A stretch of DNA of 64,000 nucleotides, taken from positions 25,816,643 through 25,880,642 of the forward strand of contig NC_034010.1 in NCBI RefSeq assembly GCF_000346465.2. The letters run 5' to 3'. The stretch is from Prunus persica. Its lineage: Eukaryota; Streptophyta; Magnoliopsida; Rosales; Rosaceae. The translations under genes and the position numbers were made by a program. This document shows, one piece after another, positions 13,201 through 24,998 of the stretch (the stretch's first letter is position 1; every line of letters begins with the position of its first letter). Below the pieces are notes generated by a model that made no database searches, was not told where the DNA came from, and saw nothing but the letters and a program-made list of their open reading frames with translations.

Positions 13201-14436
13201 AACTATTTATTGTAGATCTTCCACTTTTAGTTGTTTGTAGTACAATATTAAGTTATTCATACTTATAACCTGTATTGAGCGACACAACTAAAACATTTAT
13301 TAGATTCATTTTATTTACTCACTTCCCCATATTAAATATATTCTCAAAACAATGTTAGTGCCTCACTAACGAAATTTTCAATCAACGTTCAAACTTGGTG
13401 CCTATTTAATATTGAAAAATACATAAATATCATTAGAACAATAGCTAGTAACTAGTAAATATTGATACATGAACAATTAAATACTATATCTTTGAAGGGT
13501 ATACTAACTTGTTTTATTTTATTTTATAGAAACAGAGGAAAGCTAAATAATAATATTGACCGGATTTTGGAGCTAGATCCTTGGATCAATAGTGGATAAA
13601 CCATCAAAGCTGTTGCTTAGGAAAACACTAACTGACTGTTATTATATAAGCAAGTGGGTAACCCATGTAGTAGGATAGGTTACTAAAAAATAATTATGGA
13701 TTAAGGGATCTTGGCTGATGCTAACACTGGTTTAATGTGTATTTTCGTAATTTGATTAGACATTTAATTACTTTGGAATATTAAAATCATGCATTATTGG
13801 GGTGATTCCAATTGCCATATGATATTTTAAGTTCCAAGTTTATGAATCTATTGATCACATGATTACAGAGAGAGAGAGATGTGGGGCATGGTCCAAGGTG
13901 ATCAACTCTTTCATTATATTAATTTTAATATTCTAATATTTTCAGATCCATGGATCTCGAGTGATAAATAAAATAATTTCGTTACCATTATTGAGTTTAA
14001 TTTTTTAAATACTGTTTGTTTTGTTGTTAATATTTTAATTGTGCCACTTATTCTAGCTGGTAAAAAGCAAAGGGGTTGCTTTAAGAAGCTGAAGAACATG
14101 TTAGCTCTCTTTTTCACTCGGTTAGATCCCGTTGGTTAAACTTCACTTGATTTTAGAACATGTTAACTTGCTATTCATTTTGTGAACTTAAAAATATATA
14201 TATTTTTAATTATAATTTATTTATATTTATAACTTTAGTGATAGAACACTTATACGATATCACATAAAACGTTTTGTCATCTTTCTCTTCTCTCTCATAC
14301 CTCACTGGAAAATAAAAGCATGTTGGTAGGTTAACCAAATTTGTGAAGTTATTTACTAACCAATTAGTGTACCAATACAATGTTAGCATCTTATTTATTA
14401 GAAACACATGAAGTTCATATTGAGCTAAAAAATGAA

Positions 14437-14493
14437 TACTACCTATCGTATTATTTGATAAATAAAATTTAGTAAAATACGATAAATGTAGTA
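14437..14493. repeat. Short inverted repeat (possible MITE remnant)
   Basis: Left arm TACTACCTATCGTATT pairs with right arm AATACGATAAATGTAGTA, separated by about 24 AT-rich bases. No target-site duplication was established. Confidence 0.4.
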
Positions 14494-15049
14494 TACCAAA
14501 AAATATATACTTTCATTTGGAAAAAATTATCACGCATGACAATAACATTACGTTGCATGCCGATATAGTATTACGATTCCATATATTCCATCCAAATTAT
14601 AAAGGTAAAATTTACCTTTCAACATTAATAATGCTATGTTCATCACAAGTGTTTGTTCATGCAAATTCTGTATCTCCTCCTAAATATTAATTTGTGCAAT
14701 TTTTTTCCTTATCCTAGAAAGAAAAAAAGAAAAAAGAAAATCTGACGTGGGGTTCGTAAGAGAGAGAGAGAGAGGGAGGTCCACGTGGCAAGACAGCTCC
14801 ATCACCTCGTGGATACAGAAAGAAGACGAAGAAGGAGAAGAACTGGTCCAACACAAAGGAGAGAAAACAAGGAAAGGAAGAGGTTTAAGGCAACCTGCAA
14901 TTACCCGGACATTAATGCCCTTTTACTGGCTGGCCCGGTTTTGTGGTCAGAAAACCATAGACTTATAAGAAGGGGTTTAAGCCACTGTTTTGCATGGTTT
15001 TTGTATATACAATCAATCAACCTCTGGGGACTTGGGTTTTTCAGAGAGA

Positions 15050-15231
15050 GAGAGAGACATATATATACATTTATATGTATATTATATATTAAATAATACA
15101 GAGTTATTTTGCTCAATTCTCAATTCTAATTCTCCCAGATCTCTTACACATTTCCCATAAATTCTGTTTTTTCCCTGAAAAATTGTAAATATGCTGTTTT
15201 CAGTTTTACCCAGAAGATCTTTGTCCAAGGG
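15050..15231 (+). promoter_or_regulatory. Core promoter and leader exon of the TRP-like gene
   Basis: A TATATATACATTTATATGTA stretch lies near 15058, followed by CT/TC-rich leader sequence and a strong donor (GGTGAGTAA, GT at 15232). Upstream, a G-box TCCACGTGGC sits near 14780. An acceptor TTGACAG ending at 16585 would remove a 5'-UTR intron of about 1.35 kb and leave a short second leader exon before the ATG at 16653. The long leader intron is an inference from the splice signals. Confidence 0.5.
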
Positions 15232-16652
15232 GTGAGTAAATCAAGTATCTCTGTTGGATTATGGTTTTCTTTCTTTGATTTCTGCTGGGATTTTCTGTGA
15301 TGCAATTTGGGTTCAGTTGTTGAGAATTCTGCCTCGTTTGTGGTTAATTACTGATGGGTTTTGCTTCGGCTTTATCATGTATATTCGAATTTTGAGCAAT
15401 TGGGTGTTCGATACATGCATGCAATTTGAAATTCTGATTGAGATCGGGATCTGATATTGGAATATAGGCCGTGTTTGGTTGTGCTGAATTGGGTTTGATT
15501 GAGAATTGGTGATCATGATCAGAATCATCGGTTTCATTTTGCATGGAGTTCATTTTTGTTGATCTGAGGTTTATGGGATTTTAGTTTTAGTTTTGAATTC
15601 ATCTCTGCGTGAAGAATATTATAGATGGAAGATCCTAATTGGCGTTGAATTGTAATTGCTTTTGCTGAATTGGATTTCATTTGGAATTCTTCAAATTATG
15701 TATTCATTTTGTTCAACATGGATTTCGTTTACTGGGTTTTGGGTTTATGAATTTGAATGCAATTTACCTTTCTAAGTTCCTCGCTGTTTTAGTTTCTGGC
15801 TCGGGAACATGATCTTCATGCTATACTGTACTGGTTTAGCTAGATCTGTTCCTGTTTGTTTTCTGTTAGTTTTCTAGCCGGTGCTTTTGCTCGGCTTTGT
15901 TTGTACTGTTCTCTACCCCTGTGGGGTTTTGCAATGAATTGCAACTTCGACCAAAAAAAAAGAAAAGTTCCTCGCTGTCTTAAGCAACTAGTTTCAGACG
16001 TGACTGGGGTCATGACTTCCCAATTTGGGTCCAATTTATGGCTGATATAGTCTGTCTAATTACCTGGAATTTTCTTTTCAAAAGATCTGTTTAGGGTTTT
16101 AAGATCTGGTATTTGATTCACTGGGAAACAGATTCGTTTTCTTTTTATTACGTTTTCATTTCTCAAGTCTCTCAAGTAATTTTCCAAATTGGATTTTGGT
16201 AAACAATCAATCTCAGTGATCTGTTTGATTTCTGATAAATTGTGGAAAGGAGTAGGCTTACACCCAGAGGCTGGTTGGGTGCTTGGAGACCTTGATGGCC
16301 AATCATGAGTTTTACATTACTGATCATGGAGGCAGCCTAGAATTTCTTGCTATATTTATTTATTTTAGTTAATATGTGTAGCTAAGTAAAAAAAACACTA
16401 CTTTGATATCGTTGCTGGATTTTATTGTAGTAGTTGCGATATAGTAGTCTGATCTAGTATTCTGAATTGATGATTGTCTTCCTTTTGGGACAGATAAGAT
16501 TGTGTTTCAATTATGTAACCACAATTTTCCGTCAAGCTTAGTCTGACACGTATTCTTTTTCTATAAAATGAAAATCTGTTGACAGTGAAGAGGATGCCAG
16601 GGTGATGCTTCTTTGTGTTTGATGAGTTCAAATTGCCATGTATGCTTGAGAT

Positions 16653-19600
16653 ATGGTGTTGAAGAAGAGGCTAGATTTTGGATTTGATGGCTTCGAGGTG
16701 CCTTCTATACCTAGAGCTCCCAGATCAGCTAGAGTAAGTGTTCTCCAAAATTCTAGGATTGTCTTTTTTTGACCTTTTTCTTTCCTCTTTTTTTTTGGAT
16801 GATTAACCCCGTATTAAATTCACGAATCTTGGTTTCTTGTTCCAGAGGAGGGGCCCACATAAGAAGTCGGTTGACAATGGGCAGATCTGTGCATTTGAAT
16901 TACTGGCTTCATTAGCTGGCAAGTTATTGCAGGAGAGTGCAAGTTCTTCTGCCTCTAGTAATGCTTCTGAAGGAAATTCGAAGCCTGCCTTTGGCAAAGA
17001 TGTTAAGCAGGAAAGACAAGATGGGCATAAACCTCTAAAAGAAGAGTGCCTTGATCAGGGAAGCTCTGAAGAAAGTGTTTCTCTAGAGCTGACCTCCCAA
17101 AACATCAACCGGAAGTTTATTCTCAAAGAATTTCCGCATGCCGAGAGTGATACTGTTTTGGAACACACTTCAGTTATTACAAATTCTGACAGCTCAGCGA
17201 AAGCTGGAGGTCATATGAAGTCTGTAATTTGCAGTAGCAGGCCCATATTTCAAAGTTATTCCAGTAAAGTAGAGGGAGGCTTCCAGGGTATTGGGGAGTC
17301 CTGTTATGGTAATGTAGCAAATGGAGCTGAAGTACAGAAAGATAGTGAGCGATTAGAAACTGGAGCTTTGACTAGGGCTAACCCATGCAGTTCCAAGAAT
17401 CCAATTGAATTGCGTGCAAAATATCCTGCAATGCTCAATGGAGACAATAATGTCAAATTGTCATTGTTCAGGGATCCTATTCCTAATGCTTCTTTTTCCA
17501 GGCATAGGAATGATATTGAATTAGGTAGTAGAGATGATGACGAAAACATTTCTAGGTGCAATAAACCTAGCAACAAGGTGAAGGTCTTTAGGCCTTCACC
17601 CTGTATTGGAGACCGAAGAATAAGGAAATTACTGACATCCAAGTACTGGAAAGTGGCTCCAAAATTAAGGGATTGTGAACACTACAGATTTGGTAAGTGG
17701 CTGATTAGTGCTTTGACTAGGTTAGCCTCATATTTCTCCAAACTTGTGTGTGCGTATGAGTCATAAATTCACGCTAATTATTTTTTAATGTTTATGTTCT
17801 TGGTTTTCCTAGATGGGGGAATAAAACCTATTTATCACAAAAGGAAAACCTTATACAGCCGGGAAAGATCTCAACGCGACACTCTTTATAAGAGGAGGAA
17901 ATTGGTTGACCGGAGCTCAGTAGTGACTTCTGATGGAGGGTTCAGTGGTGAAAGTGTTTCTAATTCACCAGATAACGGAAACAAAAGTGGTCCTGCTGGT
18001 ATGTAACATTGGCATACTTTCCTACTTCTTTACTTTGCTACTGTTCCTATATGTACCATTGGGATTTAAGGGTTTGTGGCATTCATTTTGTTTAATGGTT
18101 GTTCTGTGCAGAAAACGGGGTATCAGCTTCAGTTATAGGTCATCAAGCATCTTCCCATTCCAAAGAATCTCATGGTAGTTAAAGCTTTTGGTGGTTTGGT
18201 GCACAGGCACATTTTATTTGATTGTGTTTAACCAGTATCATGGTGCATTATGTTTTCTTGGACAGTGAAATTCAGAATCAAATCCTTTAGGGTACCAGAG
18301 CTTTTCATTGAGGTCCCAGAAACTGAAACTGTCGGTTCTTTGAAGGTATTAACTCAGCCCAATTTTCTTTCATACTTGCACTGGCCACAAAACTCATTTT
18401 CTTAGTGTACAATTTGTAGGTTTTTCTTCTTCCCGTTAACAATGGCATGGAATATGCTTGTTTGGGTTTTATTTTAGCAAGTAGTTGCTGACTATTCGTC
18501 ACTTCTGGGCCTAAATATTATACATTTGTTTTACAACATTTTACAGAGGACGGTCATGGAGGCAGTGAATTCCATACTTAGAGGTGGATTAAGTGTTGGA
18601 GTACTTGTTCATGGGAAAAAGGTTAGAGATGACAACAGAACTCTACTGCAGACCGGAATTTCTTGCAAAGACAATTTGGATTCTCTGGGTTTTACTTTGG
18701 AGCCTAGTCTTGTGCAAGCTCCTCCATCTTTGTGTTCTGGCGATCCTCCTCCTTCATTATCATGTGAGACTTCGGTGCTGTTGACCAGGTAATTCTGATG
18801 TTCTGTGAGAAGACCTAAAGTTGGAATTGATTTGATTGGCCATTTAAGCACTTTTCTATTTTGCAGCCCAAAGGGGTCAAGTTTTTTTTTTTTCACCATT
18901 GTTGATATGTTAAATGGATGCTGAAATGGTATTTTCATTTACTGAATTTTTTGAATTTTCCTTTTATGTATTTATTTAAGTCTATTGTCACTTATACCAA
19001 TGTTTTTAAGGCTGGTTATGCCTCATTTAATTTGTTTTAATATTAGAACAATTAATGGTGGATGGCTTTTCTCAGGAATTAGAACTGTTATGCCTTATTT
19101 AATTTGTTTTAATATTAAAGGTCAGGAAGGCAATTTTTCTCTGTTCCCATGAATTTCTAATTAATGCAATTTTGTATAATGATTCTTTTATGATTAATAT
19201 GTGGAAAAATATGTTAACCTTTAATTACAATTGATAGGACAATATTTTGGATTATGGTTTTGCTCTATTTGACTTGAGTGATAGCTTTTCGCATATGCAC
19301 TCTGTCAGTTCTCATTATAGCTAATATTGCATTATTGTTTCAGGTCCCCAGGCACACCTGTCTTAGACTCTGTGATGTCTGATCCGTTATCTGAACCCCC
19401 ACCTCTAACCCATTCAGGCAGTCTTCCTGAAAGTAATCATGAATTGGTTTCCTCTCATATTGACATATTGACCAACAAAACAATGCTGGAATCCCAGGCA
19501 CTAGTTGCTATTCCAGAAATGAGCATGGAGCCACTAGCTGTAGTTCCTGTGAACCAAAAAACTAAGCGATCTGAGCTTGTACAGCGTCGAACCAGGAGAC

Positions 19601-20402
19601 CATTCTCTGTGTCAGAAGTTGAAGCGTTGGTGCAGGCAGTTGAGGAACTTGGAACTGGAAGGTGTGATGTTCTTTACCACTTAAACAGGATCAGTACGGA
19701 GATGTATGCTTCCTTTTGAAGGATGCATAGTGCTTTAACAATATTCTGAATCTGCAGGTGGCGTGATGTTAAATTGCGTGCATTTGAGAATGCAGATCAT
19801 CGAACATATGTGGACTTGAAGGTAAATTTTGTTTAATTATTATCGTAGTAAAAGGATACCAGAAACTTTGAAAATACACAGTAGAAATATTTATGGTATT
19901 CAATTTTTATTCCCAAACCCTTACAATTTGTTGGGTCCATATGAAAGATTGGTTATTTTGTAGGTGAATTTTCTTAGTATATTTTTCATGAAAGATGTAC
20001 AATCATACCCTTTAAATTTTTTCATGAATAGCTTCAGATGTGACTTCTTGTTGCGGACCAATCTCGTCCTACATTGCTCAATCATTTTTACTTATTTTAT
20101 TTATGAATTAGTAGATTGACTACAGAGTTTTGCGTTCACTTCTCTGGAAAAGCACAAGTTACATGATTTATGTTGGACTTAATGTGCTTTGTGGTTGTAT
20201 GCAGGATAAATGGAAAACCTTAGTTCACACTGCAAAAATCTCTCCTCAGCAAAGAAGGGGAGAGCCTGTTCCTCAGGAGCTTTTGGACAGAGTATTGGCT
20301 GCCCATTCTTACTGGTGCCAACACCAAGCTAAGCAACATGGCAAGCATCAGGGCGGTATTATGAAGATTACAGAGGCCCCGACTGATAAGACATGGAGCT
20401 GA
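16653..20402 (+). CDS. Telomere repeat-binding protein, TRP/TRFL type
   Basis: Nine exons keep one frame: 16653-16733, 16846-17692, 17813-17998, 18112-18174, 18266-18345, 18547-18788, 19344-19661, 19758-19821 and 20205-20402, giving 692 residues. The start MVLKKRLDFGFDGFEVP and the downstream block RRGPHKK are typical of plant TRP proteins. A ubiquitin-like central domain (VKFRIKSFRVPELFIEVP to LGFTLEPS, about 393-475) precedes the C-terminal Myb-like telobox domain (RRTRRPFSVSEVEALV, GRWRDVKLRAF, VDLKDKWKTLVHT, about 580-640) with the plant C-terminal extension (PQELLDRVLAAHSYW). Proteins of this family bind double-stranded TTTAGGG repeats in the nucleus and some affect telomere length. Ordinary gene, complete. 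The exact paralogue is not assigned. Confidence 0.94.
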
Positions 20403-22090
20403 AAGGTATCCGATTGTATGATGTAGAAAACAGGAAAAGTTGACAAACAGGGAAAGAAGACAAATGTACAAATGACCTAAATTTGTGTAAAAATCCTCAC
20501 ACCCACAGTATGATTCATTGCCGGCGTCTGTGTCTGAGGAGGTCGGCAAATGTAAATGGTTCGTCGGAATAAAGATCAGTCTAACAGAACTCACAGTTGT
20601 TTTAATTCAATTGATTTTATTTCATGATGATATGAAATGTAGAAATGTGAATGAACATCAACATGAATAAAGTTCTTTTATTGTCCTCTTCTGCGGCTCA
20701 ATTTTTTCTTGCTGCTTCTGTCAATGTTCTTTGAGTTTCAGTGCCATAACCATGATCTAGATATGATGCTTGGCACATGAATTTTTCTCAATATATCCAT
20801 ATTTATTCATGATTGTTCACTTGTTTCCCAATTGCCATACTGTCAAGTTCTCAGTCAGCTCCAATTTCGAGACGGTCATGTGATGCTGGTAACTTTCACT
20901 GGAAGTCCATCAAAGGTCTTTGTTTCAAAGATGGCTGCATGATTGGGGTTGCGTATAATTAACACCATTCTGTTGGACTGAGTATTAAAGTATAGTTATA
21001 TGATATTTTTGTACAAATTGCCAACTAAATTGGTGGCTCTATTAGTTTTTTTTTATTTTTAAATTTTATGCGGGTGGCTCTATTAGTTATTATCTGACAT
21101 ACTAGCACATTTGGCACGTGCCCAAGCACATGCTTAAATGAACAAAGAATTCTATCTATCCAGTTGGGTTACCTGTCAAGTTTGTAGTCTACTAGTCAAC
21201 CTTTATTTTTTATTTTTTTTAAGAAGAGCGATAACATACTAAATTCACACATATTACACGAATACTAGAATTTGAACTCAAGGCATTTCATGAGGGAGCA
21301 TTTACTCCAAATCTCAACATTTGTGAGTTCTTTACTTCTCAACCTCTTTTCGCCCCCTTACCTACGTATGCTGTATTGGTCAGCAATTATCACAAGAAAG
21401 CAAATGTCTAAAATTGACCAAAAAAAAAGTTGACCTAAAACCTCAAATGTAGAACAAGAAGGCCCAAATCAAAAGTTGAACCCTAACCATTCTTGAAACA
21501 ACTTTCCTTAATGGGCACTATAAGGGGGCTTCTAAGAATTTGATGTCCTCATTGTAATCACAAAAGCCAAGAGTTTAGGAAGTATTAGATAAGCCTAACT
21601 ATAAAAACCGACTGAAAATGATTGAAGATATAAATTGGTCCACATGCTACATTCTGTTTTTGGCCTATGCTTTTGTCCTTTTGTAAGTGTTGCTAAAATT
21701 CCAAGAACGATATAAACATTTTACCCACGAAGAATATACTATTGTGATCTATTCACATTTGCGAGATAACTATTTTAGATTAAGATTGAAAACTACAAAA
21801 TTGAAAGTCGACCAATAATCGAACTGTCAACTTTCACTCTTTTCCTGTTTTGAATGATTCATATTGTCATTGTACTTGGATTTTTTTTGATAAAAAGTGT
21901 CCTAAATTGATAGATAAATAATCACATTTGACGGCAGAGATTGTCCTTCCCCACTATAAACTTAAAAATAAAAGGCACAAACTCGAATCTTCATCAGCTT
22001 CAATGGCATTGGCAACAGTCTCTTTCACGAGCCACAGTGAAGCTGGGTTGCTCTCCCTCTCTCTAGTTTTCTAGTTCTCTCACAGGGGCC
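20403..22090. other. TRP 3' UTR, spacer and GRAS gene promoter
   Basis: The first 250-300 bases are probably the TRP 3' UTR. The rest is AT-rich without recognisable genes. A reverse-type degenerate tRNA-like motif (GAATTTGAACTCAAGGC region near 21268) is too weak to call. From about 22000 the CT-rich sequence looks like the leader of the next gene. Confidence 0.5.
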
Positions 22091-22098
22091 TAAGTTCA

Positions 22099-22315
22099 GG
22101 TACTTATTCTTTATCTATCAGCTTCTTTGAATTCTTAAATCATTGTGCTACAACAAATGAATGAACTATGGCGATTTCTCTTCCTTTTTATTTGTATTTT
22201 GTTTTCGTTCAACCATTTCTCAATAGAAACTGTGACTCAAACTGTAACAATTGTGGGTTTATGTATTTATACATGTCCTGTAGGTTTAATTTTTCTGGGT
22301 CTTGATGCATGCAGA
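22099..22315 (+). other. Probable 5'-UTR intron of the GRAS gene
   Basis: A donor (TTCAG/GTACTT near 22100) and an acceptor (GATGCATGCAG ending at 22314) flank T-rich intron-like sequence between a CT-rich leader and the region preceding the GRAS reading frame. Not confirmed by transcripts. Confidence 0.5.
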
Positions 22316-22424
22316 AATCTGATACTCTAAATGTGTTAGTCTGGAAAAAGCTGAGATATAGACAAAATTGAAGCATATTGGAGCTTTTGGGTCGTTAGTG
22401 TTGTGAATTGTACTTGCAATCTCA

Positions 22425-22523
22425 ATGATCATGGACCAATCTTGGAGTGGATTTTATGATTCTAGTAATGAGTTGTTGGAATTGAGGAATGAAACTCTCT
22501 CAGCCTTATCAATCAGAATCTAG
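22425..22523 (+). pseudogene. Out-of-frame upstream ORF resembling the lost N-terminus of the GRAS gene
   Basis: A 32-codon ORF (start MIMDQSWSGFYDSSNE, stop TAG at 22521) lies in another frame just upstream of the GRAS CDS. From memory, related SCL proteins begin with a similar MDQ-W-GF block followed by a SNQNLV-G motif. Here NQNLVTGIWNSS is present, but in the GRAS frame, directly after the shared SALS region, and it ends at a TAA at 22547. This pattern fits a one-base loss plus a stop. It may now act as an upstream ORF that lowers translation of the main CDS. Confidence 0.5.
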
Positions 22524-22627
22524 TTACTGGAATCTGGAACAGTAGTTAATTTCTTGATCAAAACTGTGCAAGTACCCTCCTTGTGCCTCCCCGTCCAATT
22601 TCTAGTAATTTGGCCCCAGCCTTGAGC

Positions 22628-24634
22628 ATGTACCCGGATGAAGATTCACCCGAGGAATCTGATTTTAGTGACGTAGTTCTCGAGTACATTAGCCAAATGC
22701 TTATGGAAGAAGATATGGAAGAAAAAATTGAAATGTATCAGGAGTCTGCAGCACTTCACGCTGCAGAGCAATCATATTATGAGCTTCTTCAAGAGAATTC
22801 TTCTTCTCCTCCTTGCGACCTGATTCATTATGCTGATCACAACCATGAAAGTCATCCGTTGCATTGCAGTTATAACAGTACTACCTCTGGCAGTGCCAGA
22901 AGCATTAGGGATTGTGATTTGCTCGAATATAAGTCCCTGCATGTTGCCTCTCAGTCCACTTCTCTACCATTCCATGCACCATCAAATGAAACTGGTAATG
23001 TTGTAGATGGGTTTGCGGATTCCCCGTTGAGCATTCTTAGAGATCCTGAATTTTCTAATGAGACTCAGTTGGTTATGCAATTTAAAAGAGGCTTTGAAGA
23101 AGCGAGTAGGTTTCTTCCAAATGCTAATAGTCTGAATGTTGATTTTGAAAGTAACACGTTGTCACGTAAAGAGGGCAAGGCAGAGGCTATAGGTATGGTA
23201 GTTAAGGTAGATAAGAAGAATGAGTACTCTTCTGATGGGTCAAGGGGAAAGAAGAATCCTTATCATGAGGATGTGAGTTTAGAAGGGGGGGAGAGTAACA
23301 AGCAATCAGCAGTTTACACTGAATCAACAGTGAGTTCGGAAATGTTTGACAGGCATTTGCTAAACTGTGGACAAGGAGAATCTGCTCTCCGTGAAACTTT
23401 GCAGAATCGGACAATCAAGATTGTACAACAGAATGGTCAATCAAAGGGGTCAAGTGGTGGAAAAGCCCGCGGAAAGAGGCAGGGAAGTAAAAAGGATGTG
23501 GTGGATTTGAGAACTCTTCTAACGCTTTGTGCACAAGCTGTTGCAGCTAATGATGAGAGGACTGGCAATGAGTTACTTAAGCAGATCAGACAGCATTCTT
23601 CTCCTATGGGAGATGCGATGCAGAGACTAGCTCACTATTTTGCTGATGGTCTTGAGGCACGAATGGCTGGATATGGTACTCCGATTTGCAGAGACCTTAT
23701 AACCAAGCCAGCATTAGCTGCAGATGTCTTGAAGGCTTACCATCTTTATCTTGACGCATGTCCATTTAAGAAGCTATCAAATTTCTTCTCAAATAAGACA
23801 ATAATGAATGTAGCTGAGAAAGCAACAAGGCTCCACATAATTGATTTTGGTATCCATTATGGTTTTCAATGGCCTAGCCTCATACAAAATCTCTCTTCTA
23901 GGCCCGGTGGACCTCCAAAGCTTCGGATTACTGGGATTGATCTTCCACAGCCAGGTTTCCGACCTGCAGAAATGGTTGAGGAGACTGGACAGCGCTTAGC
24001 AAACTATGCAGAAACTTATAAAGTTCCATTTGAATTCAATGCAATAGCACAAACGTGGGACACCATTCAAATTGAGGATCTCAAAATTGATCGTGATGAG
24101 GTGCTTGTTGTAAATTCTGTGCACAGATTAAGAAGACTACTTGATGAGACTGTGATGGTAGAAAGTCCGAAAGATATGGTTTTAAAACTGATCAGGAAGA
24201 TCAATCCAGATGTCTTCACGCTGGCGATTGTTAACGGATCCTACAGTGCACCGTTCTTTCTCACAAGATTCCGGGAGGCTCTCTTCCACTTTTCTACAAT
24301 GTTCGATATGCTTGAGACAAATGTCCCCCATGATGCTCCAGAGAGGATGCTTATTGAGAGGGAGATATTTGGTCGGCAGGCAATGAATGTCATTGCGTGC
24401 GAGGGTTCAGAAAGGATCGAGAGACCAGAGACATACAAGCAGTGGCAGGTGAGGAATCTGAGGGCTGGGTTTACACAACTTCCTTTGAATCAGGAGATTG
24501 TGAAGATAGCAAAGGACAAGCTGCATTCATGCTACCATAAAGATTTTGTAATGGATGAAGACAGCCAGTGGCTGCTGCTTGGATGGAAAGGTCGCATTGG
24601 CTATGCTCTTTCTTCTTGGAGGGCTGCTTGTTAG
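22628..24634 (+). CDS. GRAS-family transcription regulator, SCL14/SCL33-like
   Basis: Intronless, 668 residues from the ATG at 22628 (start MYPDEDSPEESDFSDVV). The open frame reaches back to 22550 but has no upstream ATG, so this is the first in-frame Met. The acidic N-terminus carries the SCL14-group motif SDVVLEYISQMLMEEDMEEK. The GRAS domain fills about residues 293-668: LHRI (DLRTLLTLCAQAV), VHIID (LHIIDFGIHYGFQWP), LHRII (PPKLRITGIDLPQPGFRP), PFYRE (PFFLTRFREALFHFS), RVER-like (RMLIEREIFGRQAMNVIACEG) and SAW (WLLLGWKGRIGYALSSW). SCL14-type proteins work with TGA factors on detoxification and stress promoters in the nucleus. The N-terminus appears shorter than in relatives because of an upstream frame break. 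The GRAS domain itself looks intact. Confidence 0.93.
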   Translation: MYPDEDSPEESDFSDVVLEYISQMLMEEDMEEKIEMYQESAALHAAEQSYYELLQENSSSPPCDLIHYADHNHESHPLHCSYNSTTSGSARSIRDCDLLEYKSLHVASQSTSLPFHAPSNETGNVVDGFADSPLSILRDPEFSNETQLVMQFKRGFEEASRFLPNANSLNVDFESNTLSRKEGKAEAIGMVVKVDKKNEYSSDGSRGKKNPYHEDVSLEGGESNKQSAVYTESTVSSEMFDRHLLNCGQGESALRETLQNRTIKIVQQNGQSKGSSGGKARGKRQGSKKDVVDLRTLLTLCAQAVAANDERTGNELLKQIRQHSSPMGDAMQRLAHYFADGLEARMAGYGTPICRDLITKPALAADVLKAYHLYLDACPFKKLSNFFSNKTIMNVAEKATRLHIIDFGIHYGFQWPSLIQNLSSRPGGPPKLRITGIDLPQPGFRPAEMVEETGQRLANYAETYKVPFEFNAIAQTWDTIQIEDLKIDRDEVLVVNSVHRLRRLLDETVMVESPKDMVLKLIRKINPDVFTLAIVNGSYSAPFFLTRFREALFHFSTMFDMLETNVPHDAPERMLIEREIFGRQAMNVIACEGSERIERPETYKQWQVRNLRAGFTQLPLNQEIVKIAKDKLHSCYHKDFVMDEDSQWLLLGWKGRIGYALSSWRAAC

Positions 24635-24762
24635 AGTTGTTATTAGATTGTCTCTGATGTGCATAATTTGTTGTTGTTAATTAAGGTAATGGATTAATTA
24701 AATACCTCTTATGTAAAATTAATTAAATATATTGCCAAATTCCAAAATGTTGAATAAAATTT

Positions 24763-24777
24763 TTAAACTCAGAATTG
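24763..24777 (-). terminator. snRNA 3' box of the U4 gene
   Basis: On the minus strand CAATTCTGAGTTTAA matches the plant snRNA 3'-end signal CA(N)3-10AGTNNAA and starts directly after the mature U4 sequence. Confidence 0.85.
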
Positions 24778-24778
24778 T

Positions 24779-24932
24779 AGGGCTTTACCCCGAAGGGAGC
24801 CCTTCCAGAAATTCTCGAAGGCACAGGGCTGAACCCAGGCCTAAGAGGGGGTTTGGAAATAGTTTTCAACCAGCAATAGACGCGCCTCGGTTAGAACCTC
24901 ATAAGCTGCGTCATTGCCCCAAGCGCAAAGAT
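24779..24932 (-). ncRNA. U4: U4 spliceosomal snRNA
   Basis: Read on the minus strand, the RNA starts ATCTTTGCGCTTGGGGCAAT, followed by GACGCAGC, ATGAGGTTCTAACCGAGGCG (the stem II/U6-pairing and k-turn region), TTGCTGGTTGAAAACTATT and CCAAACCCCC. A Sm-site-like AATTTCTGGAA lies near the 3' end. The order and spacing are those of plant U4, and the length of about 154 nt fits. U4 pairs with U6 in the U4/U6.U5 tri-snRNP and holds U6 inactive before spliceosome activation. The flanking USE, TATA box and 3' box (listed separately) are all present with Pol II snRNA spacing, which argues for an active gene and against a retroposed copy. The exact 3' end is estimated. Confidence 0.93.
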
Positions 24933-24957
24933 GCTTTGTAAAGCGGGTCTCGTTCCT

Positions 24958-24965
24958 CTTTTATA
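24958..24965 (-). promoter_or_regulatory. snRNA TATA box of the U4 gene
   Basis: TATAAAAG on the minus strand, 25 bases upstream of the U4 5' end, the expected distance in plant snRNA genes. Confidence 0.85.
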
Positions 24966-24998
24966 CATCCCCAGGCAACTCACCCTTTCTCATTCGGT

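Larger units (their letters stand above)
6880..14740. other. Gene-poor spacer
   Basis: AT-rich DNA with several microsatellites, a 57-bp minisatellite at about 10037-10200, a small inverted repeat at 14437-14493, and scattered promoter-like motifs such as an ACACGTGT G-box near 12505. The ORFs present are short, without homology I recognise, and are likely chance. A reverse-strand tRNA-like box B (GTTCGAATTCC read on minus) near 7456 hints at a decayed SINE. I see no convincing protein or RNA gene. Confidence 0.6.

Noticed and set aside
24732..24941. 69-codon frame on the + strand
   Set aside because: It is the antisense of the U4 snRNA gene.
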